This document shows positions 1-13,040 of a stretch of DNA of 64,000 bases, piece by piece; the stretch's first letter is position 1; the number at the start of each line of letters is the position of its first letter. The notes under the pieces are model-generated. The model saw only the letters and a program-made list of their open reading frames with translations. It ran no database searches and was not told where the DNA came from. Both the position numbers and the translations under genes were made by a program. The DNA comes from Anticarsia gemmatalis (lineage: Eukaryota; Arthropoda; Insecta; Lepidoptera; Erebidae): assembly GCF_050436995.1 (NCBI RefSeq), contig NC_134756.1, positions 6,386,001 to 6,450,000 on the forward strand, in the 5' to 3' direction.

Positions 1-2460
1 AATGTGCCCTATTCCGTTCATTAACATTCATGGCTTCACGTACACTGTTCCTGCAACAGACGGGCCGGAAATACTTTTCGGATGTCCGCCGGCAATGTGC
101 ATCTCGCTTTTCCAGTGATAGATCGTATTTACTGATACAGACGTTATACATTGCCGGTTTGATAAGCGCCTTTAGTTATTGCGCACCATTAAGTGGGATA
201 TGAAGATCGCTTGTAAACGATATTATTAATATTTCACCCTAAGTTTTATTTTACGGTTTTTGATTCGAAAGAGATAAAATATTTTCGTTACTTTAAAATT
301 AAAGTGATAAAATACATAATGAATTAGCCCATTCCATTAAGACTCGGTGCTAATGAAAGAATAACATAATTATGAAATTACACGAGAATTTCACTTTGCT
401 TAAATGTAAATAATGTTGAAAGAATATCAAACCTTTTTAAATTACTCTGCTTACATTAAGAATTTAAATATAATTTTGCCGTCTGCCTTTTAACAAGCTT
501 TTTTATTTACCCTAAACTAGGTCCTTATCGATGCCGCAGGCCGATTTACGTAAATTTAATCATTATTCAGCGTGGAAAATATGCGCCGTAACAGATTAAA
601 TCCAAATTTCTTATTCCGCAAGATATAAAATTGCAATAATGTCGTGTAAATTTAGCATAATCTCCTAAAAAAGCTGATAATGAGCCATTATGTTAACGGT
701 GGCAATAACTGGTCACGTTACACAGTGAACCAATTACAAGGTAACGAATTAATGGTGAATTCCTTACCGAATTAAATTGACGATGGGAAATTGCTGGAAC
801 ACGATAAAGCCCGTTATTTTGCGCGGCAATAAATTTTATAATATCCGTTCCTAGTTAAGGAGTCGCCATCCACAATATTCGGAAGGCTTCGACGCAAGTT
901 TATAAATTAAAAGCCGTTAAAACAGGAACTCCAAGTCGATCGAGTACTATTTCAAACATTTATTTTGAATAATCCGTATTTTGAATGAAATTTGGGAATA
1001 TTTAACGTTGTTGTGGTTGAGAGTTTCGAAAACGTGATACTGGACTCGTCCAGAATTAATTCTTTGATATCGCGCCGAAAAGTTATTTCATATTTTATTT
1101 AAAAACCAAGTATTATATTATAACCATGCCGGAGATGGTTTTGGTTTTTATTTCTTGTACCTCCTATTCAAGGTTCTTTACCAAGTTACCACATACGACT
1201 CAAAATTTAACTATAGTCCTTTGTGGAGACATTCAATAGTTATTCTAACAAAGACATACAAAATGGCAACAATACTATTAAATAAAAGTACCTAAGACAT
1301 ATTTTATAACTTAAATTTAACCGACTTTAATTTAATGAGACACACATAAATAACGGGATCTTTTCTCACCACACATAACTTACACAGCTGATGAGTGGTA
1401 TTTTATCCAAAAAATTCATAACACACGCCTAGGCGCGATTTAGATCTCTTTACAAACGTAATAAGTGTCATCAAGACGGTAATGTATGCCCATCGAATAT
1501 GAAAACCCGTATTATATGTAGATTTTTCTAATTCTCCTTCCCGAGGCCAAAAGGGAGATGAAATTGTATTTTATTTTAGCGCCGTCATAAATCTACTGGC
1601 ACAAGGTATAAAATGAGAGCCTCCATTGAAGAACGTGTTGAGAGAGAATATAAATTTACAATCTCCAACATACATTAATATGAAATAATTTCAACGCTAA
1701 AGTAACATGCGAGGTAAGTATTAAAAAGGATACATAAAATCCTTTTTTCACTAATTAACCAATCTAGATAATCCTGTATTACGAGAGATTTACAAGCCCA
1801 CAAATTACGGTCGGGTGGTAAAACAAGACCGAATGTAACACAAATATATAATAATAATAATATGCAAAGAAGATAATTCTTGAGAATTCTTATATGAACA
1901 AAAGAGAACAAGCACAAATATTTGATAAAATAAATACACTGTTATTACAAACTTACTACGAAGAACCCCATCCGTAGATCCTAATCAAATTAATATTCAA
2001 TTTTAGCATCAAGCCCTTCAGTCAAGTCTAGTGCACTATTGCAGTTATAGTAACGAAATCTGCCACATGGACACAGTTGAACCACAATCCACATGCATGG
2101 AAAAGCTCTCATGTGTTCATGATTTCATACTGTACGAAAAGACGAATGACTGGAATTTCCTTTACACGTGTCAAACCTTGTCATATACAAAAAAAACAAT
2201 CTTTACTTACAGCATTGGATAAAGATTCAAGTTACTTTTGAAGTTCACAACCTAGATACATCACGTCTCGAAACGAAATTATTAAGCGAGCAGCCCTTTA
2301 AATTGAAGACACATCTAAAGCTCACATACGAAGGTGGATTGAAAATAATCCAAGTAGAAAATTAATCCTTGATTACGTACCACTCCTGCTCAGATTTGAG
2401 GGGTAAGTCAAAGATGTCAGACTGAAATGGAATTTACTAAGTTCACAACTGTAGCGTGAT
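1..2460. other. Non-coding, A+T-rich; no gene recognised
   Basis: Only short open frames occur here, the longest about 80 codons on the minus strand at 1675-1917. None has a recognisable domain, a convincing splice context or similarity to a family I know. I see no tRNA, repeat array or transposon end. Confidence 0.5.
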
Positions 2461-2464
2461 TTTC

Positions 2465-2690
2465 TACAGCCAGTACTATCGACTAATGAGCGTGTCATTT
2501 AAAATTGCAAATCAAGCGCGTATTCTCTGCAATCGATATTATCGAGTACTGAGAGTTTAAAATTTTAGATGTTGTGCAAAAATAGTTCCTGCGAAGCCCG
2601 CTAGAGGCGCTGATTCAGATGTTTACATACAAATATTGCCGTTAACCGTTTGTCAATAGTTGATAGTCGATGGTCGTAGTTCGCTCCAAT
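2465..2690. repeat. Diverged inverted-repeat element, relative of the 3.0 kb MITE
   Basis: The left side carries CTATCGACTA and the right side TAGTCGAT, in inverted arrangement. The interior has AGAGGCGCTG followed by a CAGAT..TACATAC stretch that resembles the interior of the element at 3006-3194. This looks like an older, decayed member of the same short non-coding family. The limits are approximate. Confidence 0.35.
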
Positions 2691-3005
2691 GGTTCGTGTT
2701 TAATTTTACAAAAGTTAGATGGATACAAATACATGTTAAAGATTAAATTACAGAACGCTTTGTTTTATCTTGATATAAAACTCACTGAAACTGCAGTCGA
2801 TTTCACTTACAAAGTCTTCATCTCCTTTGTAATAATACGAATTGAATTGCACTTTACTTGATCTTGTTTCATTGTGCCTTTGAAGCAATATTGACGTTAT
2901 TTATTTATTCTTTTCCTTATGATTATTATTTGTTTATTTTTATTACTTACTCAACAAAGAGTGAGATGCAGTTTTGATCAAATTCGTATTCAAAGTTGTG
3001 GAGAG

Positions 3006-3194
3006 CAGTACCTCGATTCTCTACCACTATCGACTACCGACAACCGGCTAGCTATCGAAATTTTGACATTTAGAATGTACTGCCAAAATATTTCATACGA
3101 CACCCGTCAGAGGCGCTGGTCAGATTTTCATACAAAATTTCTCGATGACAGTTCGGTTGTCGGTAGTAGATAGTAGTAGAGAATCGAGGCACAG
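3006..3194. mobile_element. Short inverted-repeat element (MITE), copy 1
   Basis: The ends are inverted repeats of about 36-40 bp. The left arm (from 3011) reads CCTCGATTCTCTACCACTAT and continues into GACTACCGACAACCG. The right arm (to 3189) is its complement with about two mismatches. The interior is non-coding and includes GTCAGAGGCGCTG. A second copy with the same ends and interior lies in an intron at 18329-18765, which shows it is a dispersed family. I could not settle a target-site duplication, so the superfamily is unknown. Confidence 0.7.
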
Positions 3195-6100
3195 TTCTCC
3201 TAAAGACCTCTGTCTTTTCATTTATTTCTATATCAATGTCGCGCCTAAAATCCGCTGCCTGCATATATTTAAGGAAATCGAAATATTTCTCCTCACCTAT
3301 TACACCCACCCTTATCTACCTGACGTTGTACTTTAACATTTTCAAATGTAATCCAACGACGGTTATTTTATATATACTCTATTTATATCGACGTAGGTTT
3401 TTAATTAAAAAGCTCATTATTCCTCCGCTCATCCACGTATGTTTGCGTTTGGTATTAATTAAGTAGGTATTGTTACAAGCCTCTCTTACGTGATACATCT
3501 CGTAGCAACGCGGAATAAATTTACCTACTGAGTTATAACCACAGCTAAAAATATCTAAACTCTCTACGCAAAATACGACGAATTTCAGCTCCTTTCATAC
3601 GAATTTTGAGATACAAAGCCTTATTTTTGTATTTGTTACTAAAAATCAGAAACAGAAATGACTTGCAACTTCATGGAACAGGTTAAAATCAAACCCACGA
3701 ATGATCACACATTTTTTTATTCTGATTAAAAATGACGCCTAATAGTAGCGGTGGACGGTTTTTTTAAACTATTAAGGCAGTGTGCGTTAGGGTACCATTG
3801 TCTCCGTACTTACAAGGTTCAAGAGCAAAAAGCAAATAATTTGGATCCAAATTTCTACATCGGAACGTAATATCAATAGCATCGCGTGGCAATTTATATT
3901 TTCGTTGAGGGATCCCCTCACTAAAAGATCAATTTCGCGCTTGGACAAGTTTAATGTAAACTTAAGTGCCTAGGGGAGATACCGGCAAATGAAAGTCGGT
4001 CCTGTTGCGTTAACAAATGTCTCTATGTTATTGAATTTTTCGCCTTGGATCAAGGGAATTCTGTCGTAAATTACTTACAACATTTATAACTGTTTACGTA
4101 TGGGCAATATCCGAGAGTATGTCCGCCTCTTCGCCGTAATGACTTAGGGGTACATAATTTGCTCAGTCAGCTACTCTTTACGGGTATGGTACATAGTACA
4201 TCTAGATTTAAGAGCATCTCTGCAGAATCAGGGGTTTGAAAAAAATATTTAATTTTTTTTCTAAAATATGGTCTCACTTTTTATTATAAACATAGCAATT
4301 TCGACAAAAAATGGTATCAAATATTATACAGCTTCATTTAATTTACGCCAATGTTACAAAATTACTGTGATACGAATAATTTTAATCTGATATTTGAAAC
4401 CAGATCCCGAGAGGAAACACTAAAATTAGAATTCTGAATTAAACTTGCGAAATCGACAGCCATATTTTAACCTGAAAATCAGAACGACATTCAAAATAAA
4501 TACGAAATTCAGATATTCTCAGACAAGGCATTTTGCGAAGAGATGCCTGGTCGTAACTCCCACTTGTCTGTAGACGATGAAACGGAAAACTTTGATCGAA
4601 AACCGCACGTAGCAAGAAACGTTGTAGCATAAGAAAATGTTCTCGCAAGGGGAACTTTCATGGATTTTATCGAATATGCTGCAACCAGCACGCTCTAAGC
4701 CAAACAAGTTCGGAACACTTGGCGTGTTTGATCTGAGATACTCGTGAGATGGATTCTGATTGATTTTATCCAGTCATGTTTGTGTTGAGAAAAAGTTGCG
4801 AGCGTCAAAGCGATATGTTCGCGATATTCCGTTTGTGGGAGTACGTAACGATGTGTCTACATTCGTCAGCACTCGACTGCCAACTCATTAAATACACGAA
4901 AGTTTTATGTCCGGCACGTGTAGCAAACATTTGTGTACTACTTTGTTCGAACATCTGTCGTTGTCCAACAGGGGAATAGTGTTAATCTAATTCCTAAAAC
5001 GGCTGGACCCAGTCTACCTACATACATTAGCTGAGTGAGGGATAATTTCGAAATACAACTAATGTTTTAGAGACATAACAATTGTATGTTATTATATATG
5101 ATTATGCTTTATACAACAGGAAACAACGATAATATAGTCTGATTACACATGGCGAAACAGGAACCTCTTTCAAACTCCTATAATTGTACAAATTGCCATA
5201 GTTAAGGGAACCCACTGAAGGGTCCTCGTAGTGTTTAACTATCTGTTTAAAGTGCTTAACAAGCAGGCAGGTAGCCGCCCGTTTTCTGCAAAAGAAAATT
5301 CGGTGAAACGACACAAAGGAAGGATAACTATAAATCTTATAAGGTGCGATCTTAAAACCTGTTTCTCTGAAGTATCAAGAACAAACGCTCAACACAATAC
5401 GCTGCAGGCAAGCAGCAATTAAGATAAAACTAATTAATGGCAAAAACGTCAAACCGTTTTAACGAGTGGCAACACATTTATCTCTGGACAAATAGTCTGA
5501 ACAGCAGGTGTATCCCGTAATAGAAAGCCATTTGTTTACCGTCGGCAAACTTCACCTCGTAACCCTAAAATCTAATTGGATTTAATTCCATTAGCAAAGG
5601 TCCAAATGGGACCCCTTAATTGTGCTGACCGATGCCGGTTTATTATATAGCCCTGGACCTCGGCCCGCCGTTGTCCGAACGTGCGTCATTTCATTATGGA
5701 AAACATTTGCAAACATGGACGAATATTGGCCTATATTACACGTATATTATACGCGAACCTTCATTTACAACATTTTAAATTATCAAACCTCTCGACAAGC
5801 AAATTATCGAGCTGTTCAATGGATTGATTTCAACGTAATTGGTTTTAGGAAACTTTAAGGCTTTAATAAACTTAAGTGTCTTGTTAATATTGTTATCTGT
5901 CGAAAGTTTATCTCATTTTATCTTATAGCAATAGACTTTGTTTATCCGATATTTAAGTTATGAATCAATATATTTAATCGGTTATTTTTTATTCACAGAG
6001 ACTTCAATTACACTGAAAATTTCACCAAGGACAGCGGAGAAGATTATTTTTACTAATATCACTCTTCATGGCACCATCCCTTTGATAGGACCTCTAAATT

Positions 6101-7416
6101 ACCTTTTACGGTTCTCTACGGGATGTGGTTATCTGTCCTGATAGAGGCCTTAGAGGAAAACGATCCCACCAATTCACATAAAACATTCACTTGCCGATAA
6201 TTTGAGATAATTTAAAGTCCAATGGACATAGTACTTTCTTATGTCGTATTACATGGTTTCTGCTTTTTACACGGCATACTAGTTCCCAAGTTGTATAAAA
6301 ATGTATGACTATTTACAAAGATAGTCCAAAAGGTTAATATTTGATAGTGTTAAAATGTTTTCAGATAAGCACGTCCCTTTTGGCTTGTACTTAACACTAC
6401 TGCCTAAAGTGAAAGTTTTAAATATCAAGGCAATAGTTTGAAATTTCGATAGGCTTTTGTACTTACCGTTTCAGGTCTTAAATGGGAACTAAGTTATATT
6501 AATTCAGGCTACAAACACCTATTCCTGACACTGGTAATAGTTATCTCGATTCCAAATACGAAATGTAATATATTATGGTCTAAGTTTCAAGTGGCAGCGA
6601 TAACGCAAGCGCCCGTAGAAAATTAAATAGCTATTTTAATCTTTAAATGGCTTCTTTTCTTGGTTTATATCGTGTTTGCACTACGCCTATCAAAAACGAT
6701 ATTATTATTATAAAAAATTCCCAAGAAAGAATCATGCGCGGAAATTTTTATTGAAATTTGCGAAGCCGTTTTACATAAACTGATAATAAATGTACATTTT
6801 TTTCATTGTCTAGTAATATGATATTATTTGTTTTAACAATATTTCCATTGTTTAATAGAAGTGTTATGTTATTACACCTTCGCAAAAGGCTAAAAATAAC
6901 ATGATAAACAAATCAAGGATGTACAAGGGTTTTCTCAATGATAAAAAGTACCGGTAAAGCCATTAACGTCTTATATCGCAAGGATATTGTACAGTATAAT
7001 GTTTTACAACTATGATAAAAATTTCCCACAATATTGTTTTGTCATACGTTAAATATTTGGGTGATATCAGTGTGATTAATTTTAACGTTAATATTGATTT
7101 TTCATATTGATATGACATCAATTGCAATTATTATAATACATTGCATACCTAAAAATATTGCAAGCTGATAAGAGATAATCCAAAAACTGCTAGGATTCTG
7201 CAACATGTGTGAAACAAATGTACAAAAATAGATAAAAACTATTGTTTTCCTGTAAATTGGTTGTATTTTTAAAATATCAGAAAGGTAACTATAAGCTGCG
7301 AAAGCCTACTAGTCACTGATATTCTAAATTCTGAATGTTGTATGCCTTTGCCAGTAGCGAATCTAGGATACAAGGCTCTCTATTACATTGCAAGACTATA
7401 AGTAGGTTAATAAATA
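3195..7416. other. Non-coding, no gene recognised
   Basis: About 4.2 kb with scattered short open frames (4776-4979 and 5622-5858 are typical) and nothing recognisable in them. No transposon ends were seen. It may be intergenic or part of a long intron of a gene outside the window. Confidence 0.45.
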
Positions 7417-7956
7417 TTAGGTCGGGGAAAAAGTCTTTTCGCATTATAAAATAAAAAATAATAATAAATTTAACCCATTAATGTCCCACTGCTGGGCAAG
7501 GGTCTCCTCCCGTAATGAGGGAGGGATTAGGCCTTGAGTCCACCACGCTGGCCAAGTGCGGGTTGGGGACTTTGCATGCCCTCAACAAATGTTTTAAACA
7601 AATTTTTAGACATACAAGGTTTCATCACAATGTTTTCCCTTCACCGTTGGAGCATGTGATAATTATTTCTAATACACACATAACTTCGAAAAGTCATTGG
7701 TGTGTTGCCTCGGGTCTGCCTGCGACCACTGGCGTGGCAGGTGTCAACTTATACCACTCGGCTATCGCATTATAATATGTATGAACTTGTAATAAAATCT
7801 CTTTGGGTTCAAGAATCACAAATGAGTACACCGTTCATTAGGTTTCCTTCAGTAAGGTCGTGAGGTACCCAAATATCGAGCTTTTTTGTGTAGAGAAAAA
7901 AATTTATTACAAGTTCATACATACTATAATGCGAAAATACTTTTTCCCCGACCTAA
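7417..7956 (-). mobile_element. Mariner relic with transposase fragment, interrupted by a SINE
   Basis: Inverted terminal repeats start TTAGGTCGGGGAAAAAGT at 7417 and end with the complement at 7956, each beside a TA dinucleotide (7415-7416 and 7957-7958), as in mariner/Tc1 elements. If the nested SINE (7449-7765) is set aside, the two ends match for about 54 bp with two differences. On the minus strand, 7877-7790 translates to DIWVPHDLTEGN and then ICDS. This resembles the WVPH-[DE]-L motif of mariner transposases and is followed by a stop. The catalytic DDD core is not present, so this is a dead, internally deleted copy. Confidence 0.8.
7449..7765 (-). mobile_element. tRNA-derived SINE (family 2), nested in the mariner relic
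   Basis: Read on the minus strand the element begins with TAGCCGAGTGGTATAAG, a good match to the tRNA/Pol III A box. It ends near CCCAGCAGTGGGAC followed by an A/T-rich tail. It is flanked by a perfect 9-bp duplication, CGCATTATA (7440-7448 and 7766-7774), lying inside the mariner terminal repeat, so it arrived after the mariner. The B box is decayed here but intact in the second copy at 15552-15845. Confidence 0.75.
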
Positions 7957-7958
7957 TA

Positions 7959-8666
7959 CTATCGCCAAATCTTATGAGTTAACCCACAGTCACATTCTAA
8001 GAAGCTTAACTCCATTGGTTAGACCCGAAACGGTTAGCGTTAAATATGCAAACCGCTCTTGACCTATATTTCAATGGCCCTTTCAAACCTCACTCAATAT
8101 GAAGTGTATTAATTAAAATGTACACAGTTCAAGACATGTTAGAAGTATACAGAAAATATATTTAAGTTATAAGTAGGTACATGGCTGTTTGGTTTTAATA
8201 CAAAATACTACCCCGAAAATTGTCTTCGCGATTTAATACCGGCTGTTTAATATGAATATTATTGAACGTAGCAGCAAAATTGGTATTTTTTTTTTCCTTT
8301 TTCTTCATGGTGCTTGACTTGAAATCAAGTAAAATAGATGTATAAGCACAGTTGCAACACTCATTTAAAGACAGTTTCATGTCTCCGTCCGTGACACGAT
8401 TCGGATTAATTTATCAGCTATAAATATCACGATATAATTTAATCAACGGATCCTGATAAAAGGGAAATAATCTTTCATTACTATTTTCATGATCGTTGAG
8501 TTATAAATTTCATTCGGATATAGCTTTATTGGCACTTCAGAATGGACGATTGAAGAGTTCGCTAATAAAATACGTCATCAGACTAAGTAATAAATAATTT
8601 CGCTCAAATTTTCTCTTAGGACATTATATTTATTTTAGTGAGTTGTTTAAGAAGTGATATTTCAAA
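7959..8666. promoter_or_regulatory. Upstream region of b561 gene 1; no clear core promoter
   Basis: About 700 bp between the mariner relic and the first ATG. I see no convincing TATA box or insect initiator at a fixed distance, nor any coding frame. Transcription of gene 1 must start within or before this stretch. Confidence 0.3.
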
Positions 8667-11600
8667 ATGGCCGAGTCAATGTTTGTTTTGGAAGAAAATG
8701 TGTTCGTGAAGACGATTTTGTCGTCATACAATGTTTTAGTTCATATATTGTTGGGAATGATAGTGGGGATTTCGTTACTGTTCGCCGTAAAATTGGATTA
8801 CAATGCTACTTCGGTTCCGGAGGACATTATTCTGCTACATATACTGCTGTGTGTGCCTGGAGTAAGTACTTGAAAGAAAGATGTAATTTTTATTTAGGTA
8901 TTCTTTTTGTAGCATTGAATGTTCTTTTCATATGCAATTGCTGATACACCTTCCTTTTACAGAAAATGTTGCAGATTATAGCGACTTCTACAGACAATCT
9001 GCAACATTTTCTGTAAAAGGTTACATTTTCTGTTAATTTAGTGCATTGCAACATAAGTACCTATTATGAATTTCAATAATGCAATCCCTTACACATTATG
9101 CACATTGCACAGTCTTGTTGAATGAAACATCGACGTTCATAAAAAGTTGCTTTGGATAACAATCCATACTAATATTATAAATGCGAAAGTAACTCTGTCT
9201 GTCTGTCTGTCTGTCTGTCTGCTACTCAATCACGCCTAAACTACTGAACCAATTTGCATGAAATTTGGTATGGAGATACTTTGATACCCGAGAAAGGACA
9301 TAGGCTACTTTTTACCCCGGGAAAATGACGCATTTCCCGGGAAAATTCAGGTGGCGAACGAAGTCGCGCATAATCAATATTATAATGACATTAAATAAAC
9401 AAAATTCCGTTGTCATGGCAACTGTTTTAATGGCGGATATGCCTTAGCGCGACTTCGTTATATTAAGAGATATAAATAATGTTAAGAATATTTTTCGTGA
9501 AACAAAAGCATATTTTATATCATCACGCTACGACCAATTGGAGCAGAGTAACATTAAAAAAGTGTTACAAAAACTTGGAAAATTCTGACCCATTCTCTCT
9601 TATGTGACGCAAGCGAAGTTGCGCGGGTCAGCTAGTAATTGATAAATTAAAACTTTCACCACATAAAATTTTTAACATCATTTTCAAACCATAATTTGTT
9701 ACTGTCACACTAGGAAGATATAAAATACACATCTCATCAAATATAGTTTTAAATGACTGTATATGCGAATTCACGCTAGTTACTACCAAAGATATATATT
9801 CCATAGATTAACCTTCGTTCAAAGCTTATCTCGCAACATAAAACTATTTCTTAATCTCTTGTATCCGCATACAGTTCCTATACATCGACACCTCACACCG
9901 CCTTATCATTGGTAATAATATAACTGGAATTTCAAGGAGTTTTCAATTTTTAGCTAATCCAGTGATAAGGTTCTTAATCAAGCGTAACTGTTAATCTTGT
10001 GTGACCGTTAAACCTCCTTGACTGATAAGGCTAACTCGGTTTTTGATATAGTTTAATCGCACGGATGTAACTATGTGCTAGCAATATACATAATATAAAA
10101 CTCTTTCGCTACTGAGTAACTGACCGATGGAAAACGCACAGCTGAAACTAATGACCTTAGAGAGTTGAAATTTGGTATGAAAATTTCTAAGGAAGTGTAG
10201 AGGAGCACTAAGGGAGGATCCTTGGAAATTTCCCTCCGAAGGGGTGAAACTCCACTAGGAAAGCCAAAGCTGCAGGCGGAAGGCTAGTAGTTTATAAAAT
10301 GAATGGAAATGTCTGTTCGTCTATCCGTTTTCGCGATTTTACCACTGAACTGATATTGACAAAAACAGAAGACTACTTTGTTAATAATTTACTGGTTCTT
10401 GAATTTACCTTAAATACACGAAAGCGGATATAACTGCGATTAGTAATAATTTTCCACTAGTAGCGATAATTTACATGCATCGTGTGAAATTTTATCAATG
10501 ATGTAGATAGGCATCTTAGTGATGACGCCAATGAACGCATAACATGTGTTATAATTTATTAGTATATCTCCTATTACTCACCTAGTTTAAATAATATGTA
10601 TAACTTGCAATAAATGTTAAACATTTAGTAGTACAAAAACGGAAATGGTACTTAATTGCTTTCTTGGCACTGAATCCTTTCATCAAATATCCATAATTAA
10701 ATAATTATAGAAATAATGAAGATGCTTTCAATTTTACCCAGAAGATCTCCCTCACGACTTCATTAAAATACGGTCAAACACTCAACAGTTACCTGTACCT
10801 TGCGATTGCTTTAATTCTTTACTACGGAAGAATGATTGAGACTGCATGATACTTGGCCCAAATGACGTACAAACGATATAAAACGAAAATCTCATATTCA
10901 TGTTTCTCTAATTCCAGTACACGCTGATAATGACCCAATCAATTATGAGTATGACTCATTACAACACGTGGTCGTCGAGCCTCAGTATAGCGAATAAAAG
11001 ACGAGTACATTGGATCTTGCAAGTGATCGGTTCAGGATTTGGTTTAACTGGCAGTATCATCATCATGGTGTATAAGGATGTTAATTTTAATACGTTACAT
11101 GGACAATTTGGTAAGCTCTTCGTAAATTCCTATATGTAAAATTACGTGAATTTTGGAAATGCAAGTAATCACGCTTTTAATAATCTAATATTTATCGGTG
11201 GTCTCGGTGATGGGGGTTCGATTGACGAGCCAGGCAAAGTTGACGTTAGTTGATGTGTAAAGTTAACTCCCTTTTAGTGATTATAATAATATGGTGTGTG
11301 TAGGAAAGAATGTTACCGACAATGTTAGTATCCTGCCCGGTGTACGACCATGAGTTCTTAATATGGGAGCAATCCCTAAGCTCAAAAGCAATTTACCTGT
11401 AAACAGCAAAATGCTAATGTTATACCTGTTTTAAATTCCAGGGTTAGTAACACTGATCTTCACAATAATCAGCATGATCAACGGCGTCACATCTCTCCTC
11501 TCACACCGTCTGCGGCGTTTCATCCCTCCAATCCTCTCAAAGATCACTCACATAGTCCTTGGGATCGTGGCCTACGCATCAGCCTCTGCCTGCCTTTGCT

Positions 11601-11761
11601 ACGCCTTCAACAAGACCATGTTCAAACTGTGGACAAGTGACAGCGTCGCTTTAGGCGTTATTTCTATTACGGGAATCTTCACTTTGATGGTCTTGATCAA
11701 TCCTCTAGTTAATTTGTGTAAGAAATTCATTAAGCTTATTAAGACTAGGTTAGAAAAGTAG
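8667..11761 (+). CDS. Cytochrome b561-domain membrane protein, gene 1 (CYB561D2-like)
   Basis: Three coding exons: 8667-8861, 10918-11110 and 11442-11761. They give 235 residues and all junctions are GT-AG. The start has A at -3 and G at +4. Six helices are predicted near residues 20-42, 54-75, 95-116, 129-150, 165-186 and 198-221. The motifs line up with human CYB561D2: histidines at 58 (LLHILL), 96 (KRRVHWILQ), 126 (LHGQFG) and 166 (ITHIVLG) are the expected ligands of two b haems, and the basic KRR before His96 is typical of the family. The family carries electrons across membranes, often from ascorbate to ferric iron or monodehydroascorbate; the actual partner here is unknown. The C-terminus is lysine-rich and likely cytosolic. 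Exon 2 is identical to gene 2 at 31 of 64 residues by hand count, which indicates duplication. Intron 1 (2056 bp) holds a perfect hairpin and a Helitron-like element. Family certain; precise role inferred. Confidence 0.9.
8953..9020. repeat. Perfect 25-bp inverted repeat (hairpin) in intron 1 of gene 1
   Basis: CCTTTTACAGAAAATGTTGC plus five more bases (8953-8977) is exactly complementary to 8996-9020, with an 18-nt loop. It lies 91 bp inside the intron. It could be a tiny foldback element or a small-RNA-type hairpin; the sequence alone does not decide. Confidence 0.8.
9163..9635 (+). mobile_element. Helitron-like non-autonomous element with (TCTG)n, copy A
   Basis: It starts TCCATACTAATATTATAAA and ends GCGCGGGTCAGCTAG, sitting between a host A (9162) and T (9636). 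A small stem (CGCAA/TTGCG) lies just before the CTAG end. TC start, CTRR end, A/T target and a 3' hairpin together are the Helitron signature. A (TCTG)n microsatellite starts about 30 bp from the 5' end. No coding frame. It lies in intron 1 of gene 1; a close sister copy is at 63001-63435. Confidence 0.8.
10105..10295. repeat. Probable dispersed repeat in intron 1 of gene 1
   Basis: The stretch from CTACTGAGTAACTGACCGAT to GCAGGCGGAAGGCTAGTAG has the layout of common lepidopteran short repeats (a GTTGAAATTTGGTATG motif inside and a ..GCTAGTAG end). Only one copy is in the window, so this is recognition by style rather than by comparison. Confidence 0.35.
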
Positions 11762-12880
11762 ATGTAGATATTTGAATGTTGGAATATTATGAGACTTGTT
11801 TACACAAAAGGTAGGTAGTTGGCTACAGTGAACCCTTGTGCATTTTACAAAACGTAAATGTTATGTAAACAAATGAATGAAAGGTATAGACTATGTGGAC
11901 TGATTGAGATTAAATTGTAGGTAAATAAGTGACTGTTAATTTAATTAGATATTGTGTTTAGCATTATTTTTTAATAAATTATTTGCATAACATGGTAACG
12001 ACGCTTTGTTTAGAAATTAGCTTCATATAATATAACTTGTGTATACCTTAGTTAAGTCATAAATATGAGATAGTAACATATAGTTTTCATCATTTTATAA
12101 GAGAATGAAAATTCTACATCATGAGTCATTTTTAACCCATTAAAAATCTAGTCAAACATTATCACAAATCATAACTGTCGAACTTATTAGAATTGAAAAG
12201 GCATTATAAAGGCAGAATTTAATAAATTATAATAAATACTTATTTTAATAATCATAATTGCCTGTCGGTGTATGATCAATGGCTTATTTAGTCCAAATTA
12301 TAATATTATAGCAGATAAAAATGTATATTTAAGTTAATTGGATTATACTTACATGGTTTAGTAATATTTATGGCTGCATTCATTTGCATGTAATATTGAA
12401 TAATGATGTGCAGTGTATGGTTTTGTTTTAGTCGTAATTTTAGATTTATATTTATGTTCAATTTTGTAATAAAATATGCATAGCTTTTTTATTTTCAGTG
12501 ACGACATATGCTTCTTTCTATAGTTAAAAGATTGACAAGTTAGCCCTTTATGTGTCCCACTGCTGGGCAAAGGCCTCCCCTCTTTCCTTCCAAACCTGTC
12601 TATCTTGTGACATGCTTCGCCACGATGGACCCGCAAATGCCACTAAATCGTCATGCCACCTGACAAGGGCTAACAAAAACAAAAAATAAAAAAAATAACA
12701 AGTTAATTAATAAAATTTAATGATTTGTAAAAAATATACATATAGTACTAAAATAATAATATTGAGTAAAGCTTTAAGAAAATTACTTCGTCTGAAATAA
12801 AAATTAGGTTAGTTGTGTTTTTACTCAAGTACGAAACAGCCTGACATATTTACTTAGAAATTAAATAATTTCTACAGACA
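11762..12880. other. 3' flank of gene 1 and spacer
   Basis: A polyadenylation signal AATAAA lies at 11973-11978, 212 nt after the gene 1 stop, and further AATAAA copies occur near 12220. From about 12540 to 12660 there is a fragment with CCCACTGCTGGGCAAAGGCC. This phrase is shared in part with the 3' ends of the SINEs at 7.5 and 15.6 kb and probably derives from an older retroelement. No gene seen. Confidence 0.5.
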
Positions 12881-12883
12881 GGG

Positions 12884-12965
12884 GCGATTTTCTACCATTA
12901 TTGACTATTCACAGAATTTCTACACGTGGCGAAAATTTTCTATCATTATTGACTATCCACAGTCG
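12884..12965. repeat. Two direct copies of a MITE-end-like unit
   Basis: ATTTTCTACCATTATTGACT (from about 12890) and a near-identical ATTTTCTATCATTATTGACT (from about 12932) lie about 42 bp apart, both followed by AT[TC]CACAG. The unit resembles the terminal repeat of the MITE at 3006-3194 (CTCTACCACTATCGACTA). Probably decayed ends of that family. Confidence 0.45.
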
Positions 12966-13040
12966 AGTACCTAGCTGTTGGGAAATATTGTCAGAAATAA
13001 TTATCACCAGAATTACTAACAATTTTTAAACTTTTTTGAA

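Noticed and set aside
1675..1917. 80-codon minus-strand frame with a hydrophobic start
   Set aside because: The hydrophobic run comes from A/T-rich codons (ATA/TTA) in simple sequence; no family match and no gene context.
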